This document shows, one piece after another, positions 9,110 through 17,431 of a DNA stretch of 20,698 nt. Position numbers and translations under genes: made by a program. The notes under the pieces were generated by a model. That model ran no database searches, was not told the origin of the DNA, and saw nothing but the letters and a program-made list of their open reading frames with translations. Source of the DNA: Baffinella frigidus (Eukaryota; Cryptophyceae; Cryptomonadales; Baffinellaceae). Position 1 is the stretch's first letter, and each line of letters begins with the position of its first letter. The stretch covers positions 44,592-65,289 of the forward strand of contig MU647748.1 of NCBI GenBank assembly GCA_026770585.1. Reading direction: 5' to 3'.

Positions 9110-9857
9110 CCAGGAAGGTAGGGTGCGAGGCTTCCAGGAACCGAGAGTGAGAATAACCATGGCGCTCGTCGTCCCGCTGAATCATCGATGATCATCACCG
9201 TGATGGTGATGAAGTGGATACGGACCACTCGGTCGTCAAAAAAGAACTCTCTCTCTGTACCAGGGGGGTAGCTATTCCGGGAATGCGCAGTACCAGAGAA
9301 GCCTGCACATAGTCAAGAGTAGTGGGTGGGACTCTCAAGCACTGGCATACATGGACGGAAAATGCGTGTGCGCAAAGGTGCTCTTGCATCGCTTGTCGCA
9401 CCCTATGCGAACAAAGGCTGCAGCAACACGCGTGTTCCAAGTGCGGTTCCGGAGAATAACCTGTTGATGTCGATCAGCAACAGGTCTATCCCGGCGCTCG
9501 CCATCTGATCCTGCCCCCAGGGGATCTCATGTGAAAAACAAATCATCTTTTTAAAAATGTGCTATCTTAGGGGGGTGTGTGTGCTATTTTAAAGCTACGT
9601 CGAGGCTAAGATGGCAAATCCCACTCTCAAGATAGCACACAACCATGTTGAAATAGAATCTGTTTTTTACATGAGACCATTCGTCATTCGCAAAGCTACG
9701 TGAAACTGCCCTCCGAAGTCAAATTCTTTGGTAGTTGAAGCCGGATTGGCAGATTTGTACCAGGGGACAGTCGGAAAGAGTACCCCCTGGTAAAACTAGG
9801 GTTTGGGCCAAAACGATCAAACCACTTGACTTCTGAGGGTAGAAACGATGCCCGTGG
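9110..9857. other. Non-coding stretch with short dyads
   Basis: No gene. Contains TCATCACC/GGTGATGA (9192-9212), GTGCTATCTT with its complement AAGATAGCAC about 70 bases on (9559-9640), and a TIR-core relative at 9749-9764 followed by its own inverted half (CCCCCTGGTA, about 9783-9792). Confidence 0.5.
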
Positions 9858-9879
9858 GCCTTGAACGGCCGTTCAAGGC
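9858..9879. repeat. 22-bp perfect palindrome
   Basis: GCCTTGAACGG followed directly by CCGTTCAAGGC, with no mismatch and no spacer. It is the longest spacerless palindrome I found in the window. Confidence 0.95.
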
Positions 9880-10421
9880 AGCGCGAACACTACTTGACTC
9901 CTGCAATATGATGCTGAGTTGAAACACTGGAGACTCCTTCTCTCTTGCTTCCCTTTCTACATCAACTCGAGATACTCTCGTGACGAGAGAGTGTCAACTG
10001 AGTAACGCAATAGGATGGGGGTATCGGTAATATCACAATCTAAGATTCTGAGCATTTCACACCAGCGTTAACACACAAATGCTTGACTAAATTTCGTGGC
10101 ATTGCGAGCGGAGAGCAAAAAGGCACCTTCCCGAACCGTGATTCCCCAAAAAATACCGACCACAAATCACATCTCTATAGACAGCACAACTGAATTGAAT
10201 CAAATTCACCAGACGCTTAACACTAATGCTTGAGGATTCGGTGGCTCGGAGGAGAATACCAATCTCAAGCGAGGAAATTCTGCCACCCATTCCGACATCA
10301 CGCGCTACACCTGTAATATTTCGTAAGAACGTTCCGGTAAGCCCATCAAGATCACCAGGATGTTTCACTTGAACCTTCGTACAATCGGTGTAAAAATCGT
10401 CGAGAATGCGAGGTGAGCGCT
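9880..10421. other. Stretch with one weak minus-strand ORF
   Basis: A 141-codon minus-strand ORF covers 10087-10512. Its first about 30 codons lie inside dispersed repeat copy B. The remainder, translated from about 10090-10420, is not repetitive and has mixed hydrophobic and charged residues, but I recognise no family. A 15-base dyad CTCTCGT-G-ACGAGAG lies at 9975-9989. Confidence 0.25.
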
Positions 10422-10575
10422 CCACTCGAGGCCAGTCGTGGCCTTTCTTAAAAACTGATGTTAACGCTCGCGTCCAGGTCGTGTACGGGGTTGGTCGCGT
10501 TACTACACACATATCCGTAGAGTAACGTGAACAACCCTAGAGAATCCTCTAAAAATGTTTTGTAAAAAAGGCCAG
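10422..10575 (+). repeat. Dispersed hairpin repeat, copy B
   Basis: Starts CCACTCGAGGCC like copy A and shares GTCCAGGTCGTGTACGGGG and TTGGTCGCGT with its counterpart by alignment. The hairpin is kept but with a different stem: TTGGTCGCGTTAC (10491-10503) against GTAACGTGAACAA (10522-10534), 11 of 13 positions paired, 18-base loop. Confidence 0.6.
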
Positions 10576-11372
10576 TGTCAGCCTCGAGAGGCTCTTGGAG
10601 GTGCAGTTTTTTGGACCAAGGATCGACTGTCGGGGAAACATCACATTTGAAATCAATTCAAACCAGGATTGCATTCTGACTTGATGTGAATCGCTAGCAG
10701 TGCGCGACACCATTCGTCGGTGTCCTCATGAACGAGAGGGGGTCCTGATGACACGACCGTAAAGAATTGGAAGAATCTGTGAGACATCCCTGGCGGTGGT
10801 TTCGCCCATCGAGTTTGCCTACTAACTTTGCGCGCCACCTTTCAAGCATTGTGGGTGTGAGAGATGACCTCTAAGCCGAGGAGGTCTAATGCAGCCAACT
10901 CATCTCAGGGTGAGGGAATTACAGATCCGGCATCCTGCGCACAGTTCCAAGAATGTTGCTCGACCCCCCCGAGGAAGAGCCCACCCTGCCAATTGTGAGC
11001 GAATCGAGAATAAGTCAATCCGAGAACAAGCAAATGCCAGGTGTGGCCACTCGAGGCTGGAACTCTACGTGGGCCTACGCAAAAGTCCCAATTTCAGGCG
11101 CGGTGGACACGACCCCTCGGAATGTCTGAGGGTCTCAGTACAGGACTAGGTCGTGACACCACAGCCATATTTTAGAATGGCGCGTGTTGCACCCTCGAGT
11201 GTTGGTGCGGTCTTGATGGGGAGCCCTGGATCGTGAGGATCCAGAGCGGAACACATGCAATGCATCGATACCTGGCTGAAGCGAGAGTCTCGCCCAGTCG
11301 ACTGGGTGCCAAACACCAGACCGGCCGCCCTTCGCGACCAACAGAGTCTGGTGCCCATCGTGTTTCTTGACG
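10576..11372. other. Non-coding stretch, nothing recognised
   Basis: No gene supported. A small dyad (CTGGATC/GATCCAG) lies near 11225-11245. Confidence 0.4.
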
Positions 11373-11478
11373 TGGGAGGGCTGGTGGCAGGGTGTGAGGA
11401 ATGAGTGGCCGACGTCGGCCCGAGGTCAAGGCATGGATTATCATCGCGACACCTCCGGTGACCTTCCCCCCCGCTGGG
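11373..11478 (+). repeat. Dispersed direct repeat, copy 1 (partner 13418-13507)
   Basis: Starts TGGGAGGGCTGGTGG and contains GGGTGTGAGGAATG, GTGGCCGACGTCGG and AAGGCATGGAT-ATCATCGC, ending in a C-rich run then GCTG. 13418-13507 has the same blocks in order with small indels. ORFs over both copies share peptides on several frames for this reason. Confidence 0.8.
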
Positions 11479-12055
11479 AGGCGTTCCCTTAGAACGTGGA
11501 TCGGACGGCGTTGCGAAACATGTGCGTGTGCATGGGCACACCCGGCAAGAGGGAGGCACCATCGCATGGAGCAAGCCTTGACCCTAAATGCCTAGATTTG
11601 CATCAGTTAATCTGGGCTCGCCATTCAAAATTTAGAGGACTCCGTACAAAAAACAAAAAATCATCCAAACGGGTTTAATGGTGAGTCCATATTAACTGAA
11701 CCAGAGGTAGAACGTTTCAACGGTCCAGGACACTGACAGCACCTGGCGAGTGGCACCTCCGTTGTCTTCCTCCAGAAAAAACACCTGGGTGTGAAACATT
11801 TGGTCAGGCCATGTCTTTTCATCCCCCTCTCCGCCACTCAGTGCTCCCACCGTCCACCAGATCAGCACTTGTCGCAGCCGCAATGATACTTCTCAGTGAT
11901 GAATCTCGGTGATTTGTAGATCGCAGTGGCCCTGCCACGAGGTGGCACCCGTCCCACAGGGGGTTGCAACCCGTGCGCGGTGCGAGCAGGCGATGCTGGG
12001 GGGAACCCTAAACTGTCTGCAAGACAGCTATTCCAGAATGCCAGAGGAGCCTATT
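11479..12055. other. Non-coding stretch, nothing recognised
   Basis: No gene, RNA or strong repeat noted. Confidence 0.4.
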
Positions 12056-12224
12056 CCACCCTGGAGGCGAGTTGCGGCTAATCCCGATGAACCTTGATCG
12101 CAAAAGTTGACAGAATTTGTACCGCTAAAATACATGTTAGACTTTTTTGTACCAGATCCATTCATCACGGGGGACTGCTCTGAGCAGTCACTGCCCTTGA
12201 AAATCGCAAAATTGACTTGAGAAT
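12056..12224 (+). repeat. Long dispersed direct repeat, copy 2
   Basis: Partner of 1922-2085 in the same orientation, 10.1 kb away. Directly after the conserved ATCACGGG it has its own palindrome (12173-12189), unrelated in sequence to the one at the same place in copy 1. The flanking TTGACTT-AGAAT is conserved again. Confidence 0.8.
12173..12189. repeat. Perfect palindrome inside repeat copy 2
   Basis: GACTGCTC, a central T, then GAGCAGTC: an 8-bp stem with a one-base centre. Confidence 0.9.
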
Positions 12225-12284
12225 ACTTCTAGATCCGCTCCAGGACGGTACTGGGGTTGTAAAAAAAATGTGCAAGGATATAGG

Positions 12285-12647
12285 GTACCACTCGTCACAC
12301 TACGGGGAACATTCTCACGTTAATAATTTGATTGTTCATTCGAAAGTTAATAATTGGATTGTTTCATAAAAAACATGCTCAAAGTCAGCAAGTTTTTTGA
12401 CACGTTATCCCCGGATATCCAGGGGAAATGTTCTCCGTAGCCTCTTGAGCGGTTACAACCTCGTGTCTGTGCCAAAAAGCATAGAATTGCTCCAACGGCA
12501 ATGAAAGTTACCGCTCAAAAGACTACGAGGCACGCCAGCCCAGGATATCCGGTGTAACGTGACCAATTCCTGATTTTTTGGAGTGTTTCCTAAGAAATAA
12601 TCCAATAATTAACTTCAAAATGTTCCTCGAAGTGTTCTGGGTGGTAC
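12285..12647. mobile_element. Large imperfect foldback element
   Basis: The left arm (12285-12465) and right arm (about 12499-12647) are imperfect reverse complements along nearly their whole length. Outermost GTACCAC pairs with GTGGTAC. Next come GAACATT/AATGTTC, GTTAATAATTGGATT with its relative AATCCAATAATTAAC, and CCCCGGATATCC with GGATATCCGG. Innermost is an about 20/23 match around TTGAGCGGTTAC. The left arm has an extra TTAATAATTTGATTG unit. About 33 bases form the loop. No ORF is present. Confidence 0.7.
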
Positions 12648-12979
12648 ACAAAGGCTACAACTCGATTTTAAATAGGCACATCTAGCATTCTCGTGTAGAG
12701 TGGTTTGCCAGAAGTCGGGGACTCCTTGACAAATTCACCAAAAAGAAGCAAATGATGAGAATATTTTGAATGGGAGGGCGATAGGTTTGACCTCGCGAAT
12801 CTGACACGACACGGCCCGGACCGCGCAGTCTAGCTGTCCCGGTGAGACGAGCGTCAGGCATTCGTGATCAAGCATCACTCTTCATCCATCAGGGCTAAGG
12901 GTTCAGGGGTTGTGGATTGGGGGTTCGGGATGAGGGTTGAGAAGATGGGCATCTGGCATTCCATTGGTGTTAGGGTGCG
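12648..12979. other. Non-coding stretch with degenerate GGGTT repeats
   Basis: No gene. 12889-12945 is rich in AGGGTT and GGGGTT units resembling a decayed telomere-like array. Confidence 0.45.
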
Positions 12980-13241
12980 CTACGCGTAGTCACCTGCCGC
13001 AGAGCAGCCCGCCTCCTGAACCAAAGCCTCGAGGCCCCCTGTCCTCGATGCAATGGTTCAGGAGGACATACGTCTCCTGTCACTGACTACAGAATTGCGC
13101 CACCACAGCCTCATCTGCATCAGAAACCTCCTTGATGCAGGGTAGGCTACCTACTACGGCAAGCCCTTTGGGCTACGGCAAGCCCTGGACACGGTGCCAG
13201 GAGACCTAGACCAAGGTCTCCTGGGACCGTGTCTTGGGGCT
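12980..13241. other. Hairpin cluster (possible structured RNA or cruciform region)
   Basis: Palindrome CTACGCGTAG (12980-12989). Two-tier hairpin with CCTCCTGAACC/GGTTCAGGAGG arms (13012-13022/13055-13065) and inner TCGAGG/CCTCGA (13029-13034/13043-13048). CTGCATCA/TGATGCAG (13115-13122/13133-13140). AGCCC-TTT-GGGCT (13162-13174). Finally 13188-13207 pairs with 13214-13233, 19 of 20 positions, over a 6-base loop, with AGCCC (13181-13185) able to extend the stem by pairing GGGCT (13237-13241). No protein ORF explains it. Confidence 0.65.
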
Positions 13242-13417
13242 CCTACAAACGCCGACGTCCAGGGAGCACACCTCGTGAGTCTTGTCCGTCGATACTTGCA
13301 CCATCGATCTGCGAGAGGGTTTTCAGGAGTGTCAACGGGCAAAACAAGTACCACCACCAATTTCAACCCCCCCCTGGTGCAAATCGGAGGGTTTCCAAAC
13401 GATCAAAGCACTTGAAT

Positions 13418-13507
13418 TGGGAGGGCTGGTGGTAGGGTGTGAGGAATGTGTGGCCGACGTCGGGGAGAAGGCATGGATCATCATCGCTACAGCCCCCCCC
13501 CGCTGCC
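13418..13507 (+). repeat. Dispersed direct repeat, copy 2 (partner 11373-11478)
   Basis: Same order of blocks as copy 1: TGGGAGGGCTGGTGG, GGGTGTGAGGAATG, GTGGCCGACGTCGG, GCATGGATCATCATCGC, then a C run and GCTG. ORFs on both strands here are repeat-borne. Confidence 0.8.
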
Positions 13508-13670
13508 CCCAGCGGCCGCCCCCACACTGCTCGCTCGCTTTCTCCCGCACCGTCCTCCACGCGGGCAGCCCCGCCGGCAGGTGGTGCACCACCCCCTGTC
13601 CCTGGCATCTTTTCGCAACCGGAGATGGCCCCCACGTGCCAGCCAACGTCCCGCACATCTGCCAGGAGGT

Positions 13671-13699
13671 TTTAGCGTTTAGCGTTTAGCGTTTAGCGT
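13671..13699 (+). repeat. TTTAGCG heptamer array
   Basis: Four successive TTTAGCG units, then degenerate GTTGAGCTTTTAGGATTTAGTGG. Another one-base variant of the TTTAGGG heptamer, again in plus orientation. Confidence 0.9.
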
Positions 13700-13803
13700 T
13701 GAGCTTTTAGGATTTAGTGGTTCGCCCACGGATCAAGTCTGGCTTGCAGGTCGAAAGTGTTTCTCTTTTTGCGCTGTTAAATCACGATGCAATGCTCAAG
13801 ACC

Positions 13804-13976
13804 CACACAGCAAAGGTCTATGACGGGATCTTCTGGCCGAATTGAAGCGATTTCCCGTTACTTTGTCCGTAGGAACCTCCCTATGTTGCTGAGGTATTTG
13901 CCTGCCCCAGGGTCTATGGATTATCCACGTGTGGGTTATCCAAGAAACCTCTTTGTAGTCCGCTGTGAGGAGTGCT
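13804..13976 (+). repeat. Dispersed direct repeat, copy 1 (partner 14854-15015)
   Basis: Shared blocks in order: CACACAGC, GGGAT-TTC, CCGTTAC, TCCGTAGGAACC, GGGTTAT-CA, then AGTCCGCTGTG. Substitutions and small indels throughout. Confidence 0.75.
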
Positions 13977-14079
13977 GTGGTGCAACGAACAACGGAAAAC
14001 AAGGCACGGGCAGCTCCGTACTATGTCACCACACGGGACAGGACAGTGCAGCCTTGATGTGATCCACTTCGGTTCGGGG

Positions 14080-14122
14080 AGTCAGAGGTCGAGTAGGAGT
14101 GCAGTCAGAGGTCGAGTAGGAG
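14080..14122. repeat. 23-bp-period tandem repeat
   Basis: AGTCAGAGGTCGAGTAGGAG occurs exactly at 14080-14099 and 14103-14122, separated by TGC. Confidence 0.95.
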
Positions 14123-14246
14123 GAGACCCGATATTGAGTGTAATACAAAGCACCAATCACCACGGTCAAACACGTTCGGAATCAACTCCAAATCACCTTT
14201 TCTTGCTGCCATCACAGACCACCAACCCTCACGGCTCAAATAAAAA

Positions 14247-14316
14247 ACTGTCCATCTATAACCCGTAGGACCCTACCGTGGAGAATTGCTAGGGGCGTAG
14301 GGAATAGATGGACAGT
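14247..14316. repeat. Hairpin with 13-bp perfect outer stem
   Basis: ACTGTCCATCTAT (14247-14259) pairs perfectly with ATAGATGGACAGT (14304-14316). An inner stem CCCTAC/GTAGGG (14271-14276/14297-14302) can form inside the 44-base spacer. Confidence 0.85.
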
Positions 14317-14853
14317 CCGTCGGATTCCCGGATCCTGGTACAAATACCCAGGCCTGGAAATGACGATTTGAGCGGGCCGTGAGAGTTGGTGGGAGAGGAC
14401 GGTCGGGTTGAGCACTGGGATGTAAGAGGTTGCTGGCATCATGTACATTGCTGTCTCTTTGGAAATGGGCACACCTGAGGCTGGTCGAGTGGAGGCACTG
14501 GCTCGAATGTCACGCGGCGAGCGCCAGAGGCATCCTGCTGCACCAGTCCGTAACGTCAATCAGGAAACTCCGCGAAACCCTCCATCATGCGACGAGGGCT
14601 ACCCCTCGTCGCCCAGGACGGTATGCAAATTACCCTGAATTTGAAGTGCCGCATACCATATGGCGTATTTGTTAACAACGTATAAGCCTACAGCAAACCC
14701 TCCCAGGGTGCATTGTTCTTTGTCATTCTTGCCCCCCGACCCACAGGTAGTCCGGCGCGGCGACACAAGGAGGAAGAACACGTCCGGGCATCAGATACCG
14801 ATCCATGTATTTGGAAACAACGTGTCAGTCGTCCGTAAGAGATCTTGTTCAGC

Positions 14854-15015
14854 CACACAGCGGGCTACGAAGGGATTTTCGGGCAGGAAATGCCCGAGTT
14901 TCCGTTACCTCATCCGTAGGAACCCCCCTACCCCCCTACGGGTTGCCTACAATAGGGCCGTATGTCCTATCGCTCATGGGTTATTCACGAAATCCCCTCG
15001 CAGTCCGCTGTGTTG
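14854..15015 (+). repeat. Dispersed direct repeat, copy 2 (partner 13804-13976)
   Basis: About 1 kb downstream of copy 1 in the same orientation, with the same ordered blocks from CACACAGC to AGTCCGCTGTG. Confidence 0.75.
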
Positions 15016-15514
15016 AGTGGGCCTCCTGGAATATTAGACTGATATATGCTGTCATGTGCGAGAAACCTGCAACGCGAACTTGCTGTGTGCCTGGGTCGCA
15101 AGGCGTTCTGGTGCTCACCAAAAAAAACACCTCCCATCTGCACGCACAACTGTGCCCCTAAATTTCACGCTTCACGTTTCCTCGGGACCGGCTCAAGAGC
15201 GGCACAGAAACTCAAGTGTTTGCACGTGAACTCTCTCTAGGTGCTACTTAAACACAGCCTCCGGGGGGGAATACATGGCGGCCGTATTGGTATTAATACA
15301 TTTATCTTTCATTAGTGGTTTTTGCTGGGCCTTGCCACATGCGATGCAAGAGCATCCGAGCATGGATGGTGAGCGTCGATATATGCTTGCCCAGTTGCCC
15401 AGTCAGTGTTTATTCTTGGTTCTTGTGGAGGTGCATACCAGGTGGAGATGGTGCTGCCGACCAGTTGGTCCGGTCAGGAGCCAATCGCAGAATGGATGAC
15501 GCCCGGAGTGAGAA
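15016..15514. other. Stretch with a weak plus-strand ORF
   Basis: A 74-codon ORF at 15275-15499 starts with a hydrophobic stretch (MAAVLVLIHLSFISGFCWA) that resembles a signal peptide. Its remainder has no domain. It could be a first exon belonging with the exon-like piece at 15564-15707, but no splice pair is clear. Confidence 0.2.
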
Positions 15515-15554
15515 TTGTGCCCAACGCTCTAACGTTGTGCCCAACGCTCCAACG
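15515..15554. repeat. 20-bp tandem duplication
   Basis: TTGTGCCCAACGCTCTAACG followed at once by TTGTGCCCAACGCTCCAACG: one difference in 20. Confidence 0.95.
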
Positions 15555-15563
15555 CTGCTCTGA

Positions 15564-15707
15564 AAGTCCTCTTCTGATGCGCATCAGGACCTGCAGAAAG
15601 CGCAGCGGCACGCCCACGAACAGCTGGCCAAGGAAGAAGCGCTCCAGACGGAGACCCCGTCCACCAACGAAATCTCCGTGCTATCAACGTCGAATGTAAA
15701 ATTGTAG
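15564..15707 (+). CDS. Possible 3' terminal exon or gene remnant, helical Q/E/A/K-rich
   Basis: Open frame from after a TGA at 15561 to a TAG at 15705-15707, without its own ATG. It reads ...DAHQDLQKAQRHAHEQLAKE and continues EALQTETPSTNEISVLS to a short hydrophilic C-terminus. The first about 28 codons end overwhelmingly in G or C (CTG CAG, GCG CAG CGG CAC GCC), unlike the surrounding non-coding DNA. The composition suggests a single amphipathic helix. A CAG at 15585-15587 or 15591-15596 could be a splice acceptor after a pyrimidine-rich CCTCTTCT. No family is recognised. It may be a terminal exon, a relic, or chance; the upstream exon was not found. Confidence 0.3.
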   Translation, partial: KSSSDAHQDLQKAQRHAHEQLAKEEALQTETPSTNEISVLSTSNVKL

Positions 15708-15795
15708 GTGTCTGGTACCTGACGAGAGTCCAACGCCTGTTAACTGAAACGGGCAGGTTTTACACCAGGTCGATCAGTCAACCGCGACGCGACAT

Positions 15796-15826
15796 TGGAG
15801 CCATTGAAGCCATTGGAGCCATTGGC
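15796..15826. repeat. GGAGCCATT short tandem repeat
   Basis: ATTGGAGCC and ATTGAAGCC units repeated three times. The unit resembles the GGAGCCATT at 69-77 and GGAGCCAATT at 19406-19415. Confidence 0.85.
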
Positions 15827-15975
15827 GTACGATCCCGGACCATCTCGGCTGCAGAACAACCCGCAGGGATTGTGGGTACCATCGCGGCTGTAGGAATCGA
15901 AAAGCTTGCGAAACCCTCCCACCACCCGTCTTGCTCCTCTGATCCTCCGACCTAGTCCCAGACAAGATCGGTCAC

Positions 15976-16012
15976 GGCGGGGAGACTCTTGAGCGGCGGG
16001 GAGACTCTTGAG
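15976..16012. repeat. 19-bp tandem duplication
   Basis: GGCGGGGAGACTCTTGAG at 15976-15993 and again at 15995-16012. Confidence 0.93.
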
Positions 16013-16288
16013 ACTCCCACAATGGTTGACAAAACTGGGCAGGTTTTGAACCACCCTGATAACCAAGACGGGCATGCGTTGTGCCAGAACAGCCTCTGAT
16101 TAGTCAATAGTTATGGAAAGCTTGGACTGGAACTGAGTTTGTCGGATCGCGGAGTCGGATCGGTGAGACCTTCTCGAGAAGACGCGTGGACACCCACTCG
16201 AGAGGACGCACTTCGTGGCTGCCGACCTGCTTGCCGTGCTGCCATACTGTCACCTGCACGCACATCCACCAGCCCTCACAAGTCAACA

Positions 16289-16332
16289 CATCCATCCATC
16301 CATTCATCCATCCATCCATCCATCCATCCATC
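16289..16332. repeat. CATC/TCCA microsatellite
   Basis: About eleven CATC tetramers with one ATTC interruption. The MDGW-type repeats on the minus strand are artefacts of it. Confidence 0.95.
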
Positions 16333-16688
16333 GACCTATTTTATTCTGCCCCTGAAAGCCTACGGTAGGCCACCCATAGGGCCAAAGGATTTTCCTAGGG
16401 GGTGAATACATTTCACCGCCTGGGAATCCAAGGTAGTCGGCTCAGCTTTCTTCGGGGAGCAGCCCTTTAGTCAGGCAGGGCAGGGCAGGTCCACATCATT
16501 GCCGGACAGGCTCCGTTCGTTAGTTTGACGGCGGCACGGGCGTGACAAAAACCGCGATACCTCTATACATACGTCCAGAAACATTCAGGCTGTGGTGCAA
16601 GTAAAAAAATCCGGCGCATCGATGTGTTCTACACTTATGTGGGACCTCAGAAGATTTGCCCTCAGAAGTCAAAAAAATCGAGGTCGGG
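16333..16688. other. Non-coding stretch, nothing recognised
   Basis: No gene. Near the right edge GACCTC (about 16643) and GAGGTC (about 16679) form weak outer arms around the next hairpin region. Confidence 0.4.
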
Positions 16689-16732
16689 TCCACCGATTTG
16701 CCCGTTAACAGTTTGTCCGGCAAATCGGTGGA
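16689..16732. repeat. Hairpin with 14-bp perfect stem
   Basis: TCCACCGATTTGCC (16689-16702) pairs with GGCAAATCGGTGGA (16719-16732) around a 16-base loop. Flanking GG/CC pairs lengthen the stem if one base bulges. Confidence 0.88.
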
Positions 16733-17107
16733 TCCCACCAGAAGTCGAAGCAATCGAACAAATCGGGGGAGGCCACCTTGATGGTGATGCTAGGCGCTCG
16801 GATACACATCGGATGCGAGCATGCTCGTCCGGTGCTCGTCCGCCCCCAGGCGCTTCGAAAAAGGCCACTTCGGAGGGCTGTTGAAAACAAGAAAAGACAG
16901 GCATCGTTGGCGTAAGAAGAGAGATGAGCAGTTTCGGGATTTGACCTCAAGCCATTGGTGGGGAACGGGGACGAGATAGGTCGAGTTGTGAATTCGGAGG
17001 ACCGCGGAGAAGCGCGCGAATGCATCCAGCACGCTGAACACTGGTGGAAATCTGGGGGGAGGGAACGCAGAGGGAAACGGTCAAGTGGTCAATGCTGTCA
17101 AGTCGCT

Positions 17108-17431
17108 TCATCCAGCGAGATGACCACGGGAGGAACTTTGGAGCAAGGGGACGAAGAGGGAGACGTGCTGTCTCGGATCCAATGCTGTTAGGTCGTTGGG
17201 GAAGACTCGGGGCAAATACCGACACGGACGCACGACGAGGACAAAGCGGTGGCCTCGGAGGCGATGCTGCACTGAGAAAGCCCCTTCTTCGATCTCCTCT
17301 TCTCCGAATTCGAAGGCCTGCGCGGCGACGAGGGCGAGCAGGGTCAAGCCCCGCTCGCCCTCGTGGGCTCGCCCAGCTGGACGAGCAGCTGGGGGGGGGG
17401 GCGTCTCTCCCTTGGCCAACATATATCCCAA
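17108..17431 (-). CDS. Weak hypothetical ORF, 107 codons
   Basis: Minus-strand ATG at 17431 to TGA at 17108-17110. The middle translates as ERGLTLLALVAAQAFEFGEE and on through a basic segment to QHVSLFVPLLQSSS. Third positions are strongly G/C. No domain is recognised and a plus-strand frame over 17285-17400 has equally high GC3, so the strand is not settled. A 12-bp perfect inverted repeat, ACGAGGGCGAGC (17328-17339) with GCTCGCCCTCGT (17353-17364), lies inside and could inflate GC3 on both strands. Treat as hypothetical. Confidence 0.22.
   Translation of the reverse strand: MGYMLAKGETPPPPAARPAGRAHEGERGLTLLALVAAQAFEFGEEEIEEGAFSVQHRLRGHRFVLVVRPCRYLPRVFPNDLTALDPRQHVSLFVPLLQSSSRGHLAG

Noticed and set aside
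10087-10512. 141-codon minus-strand ORF with protein-like composition
   Set aside because: It begins inside dispersed repeat copy B, and I recognise no family. Kept only as a note in the region entry.
13282-13689. 135-codon plus-strand ORF and the minus-strand ORFs over it
   Set aside because: Covers dispersed repeat 13418-13507, whose peptides recur in ORFs over its partner at 11373-11478; repeat-borne.
15275-15499. 74-codon ORF with signal-peptide-like start
   Set aside because: Only the first about 20 residues look meaningful; no domain, no clear donor site to the exon-like piece downstream.
16104-16331. MDGW-repeat ORF
   Set aside because: Translation of the CATC microsatellite.
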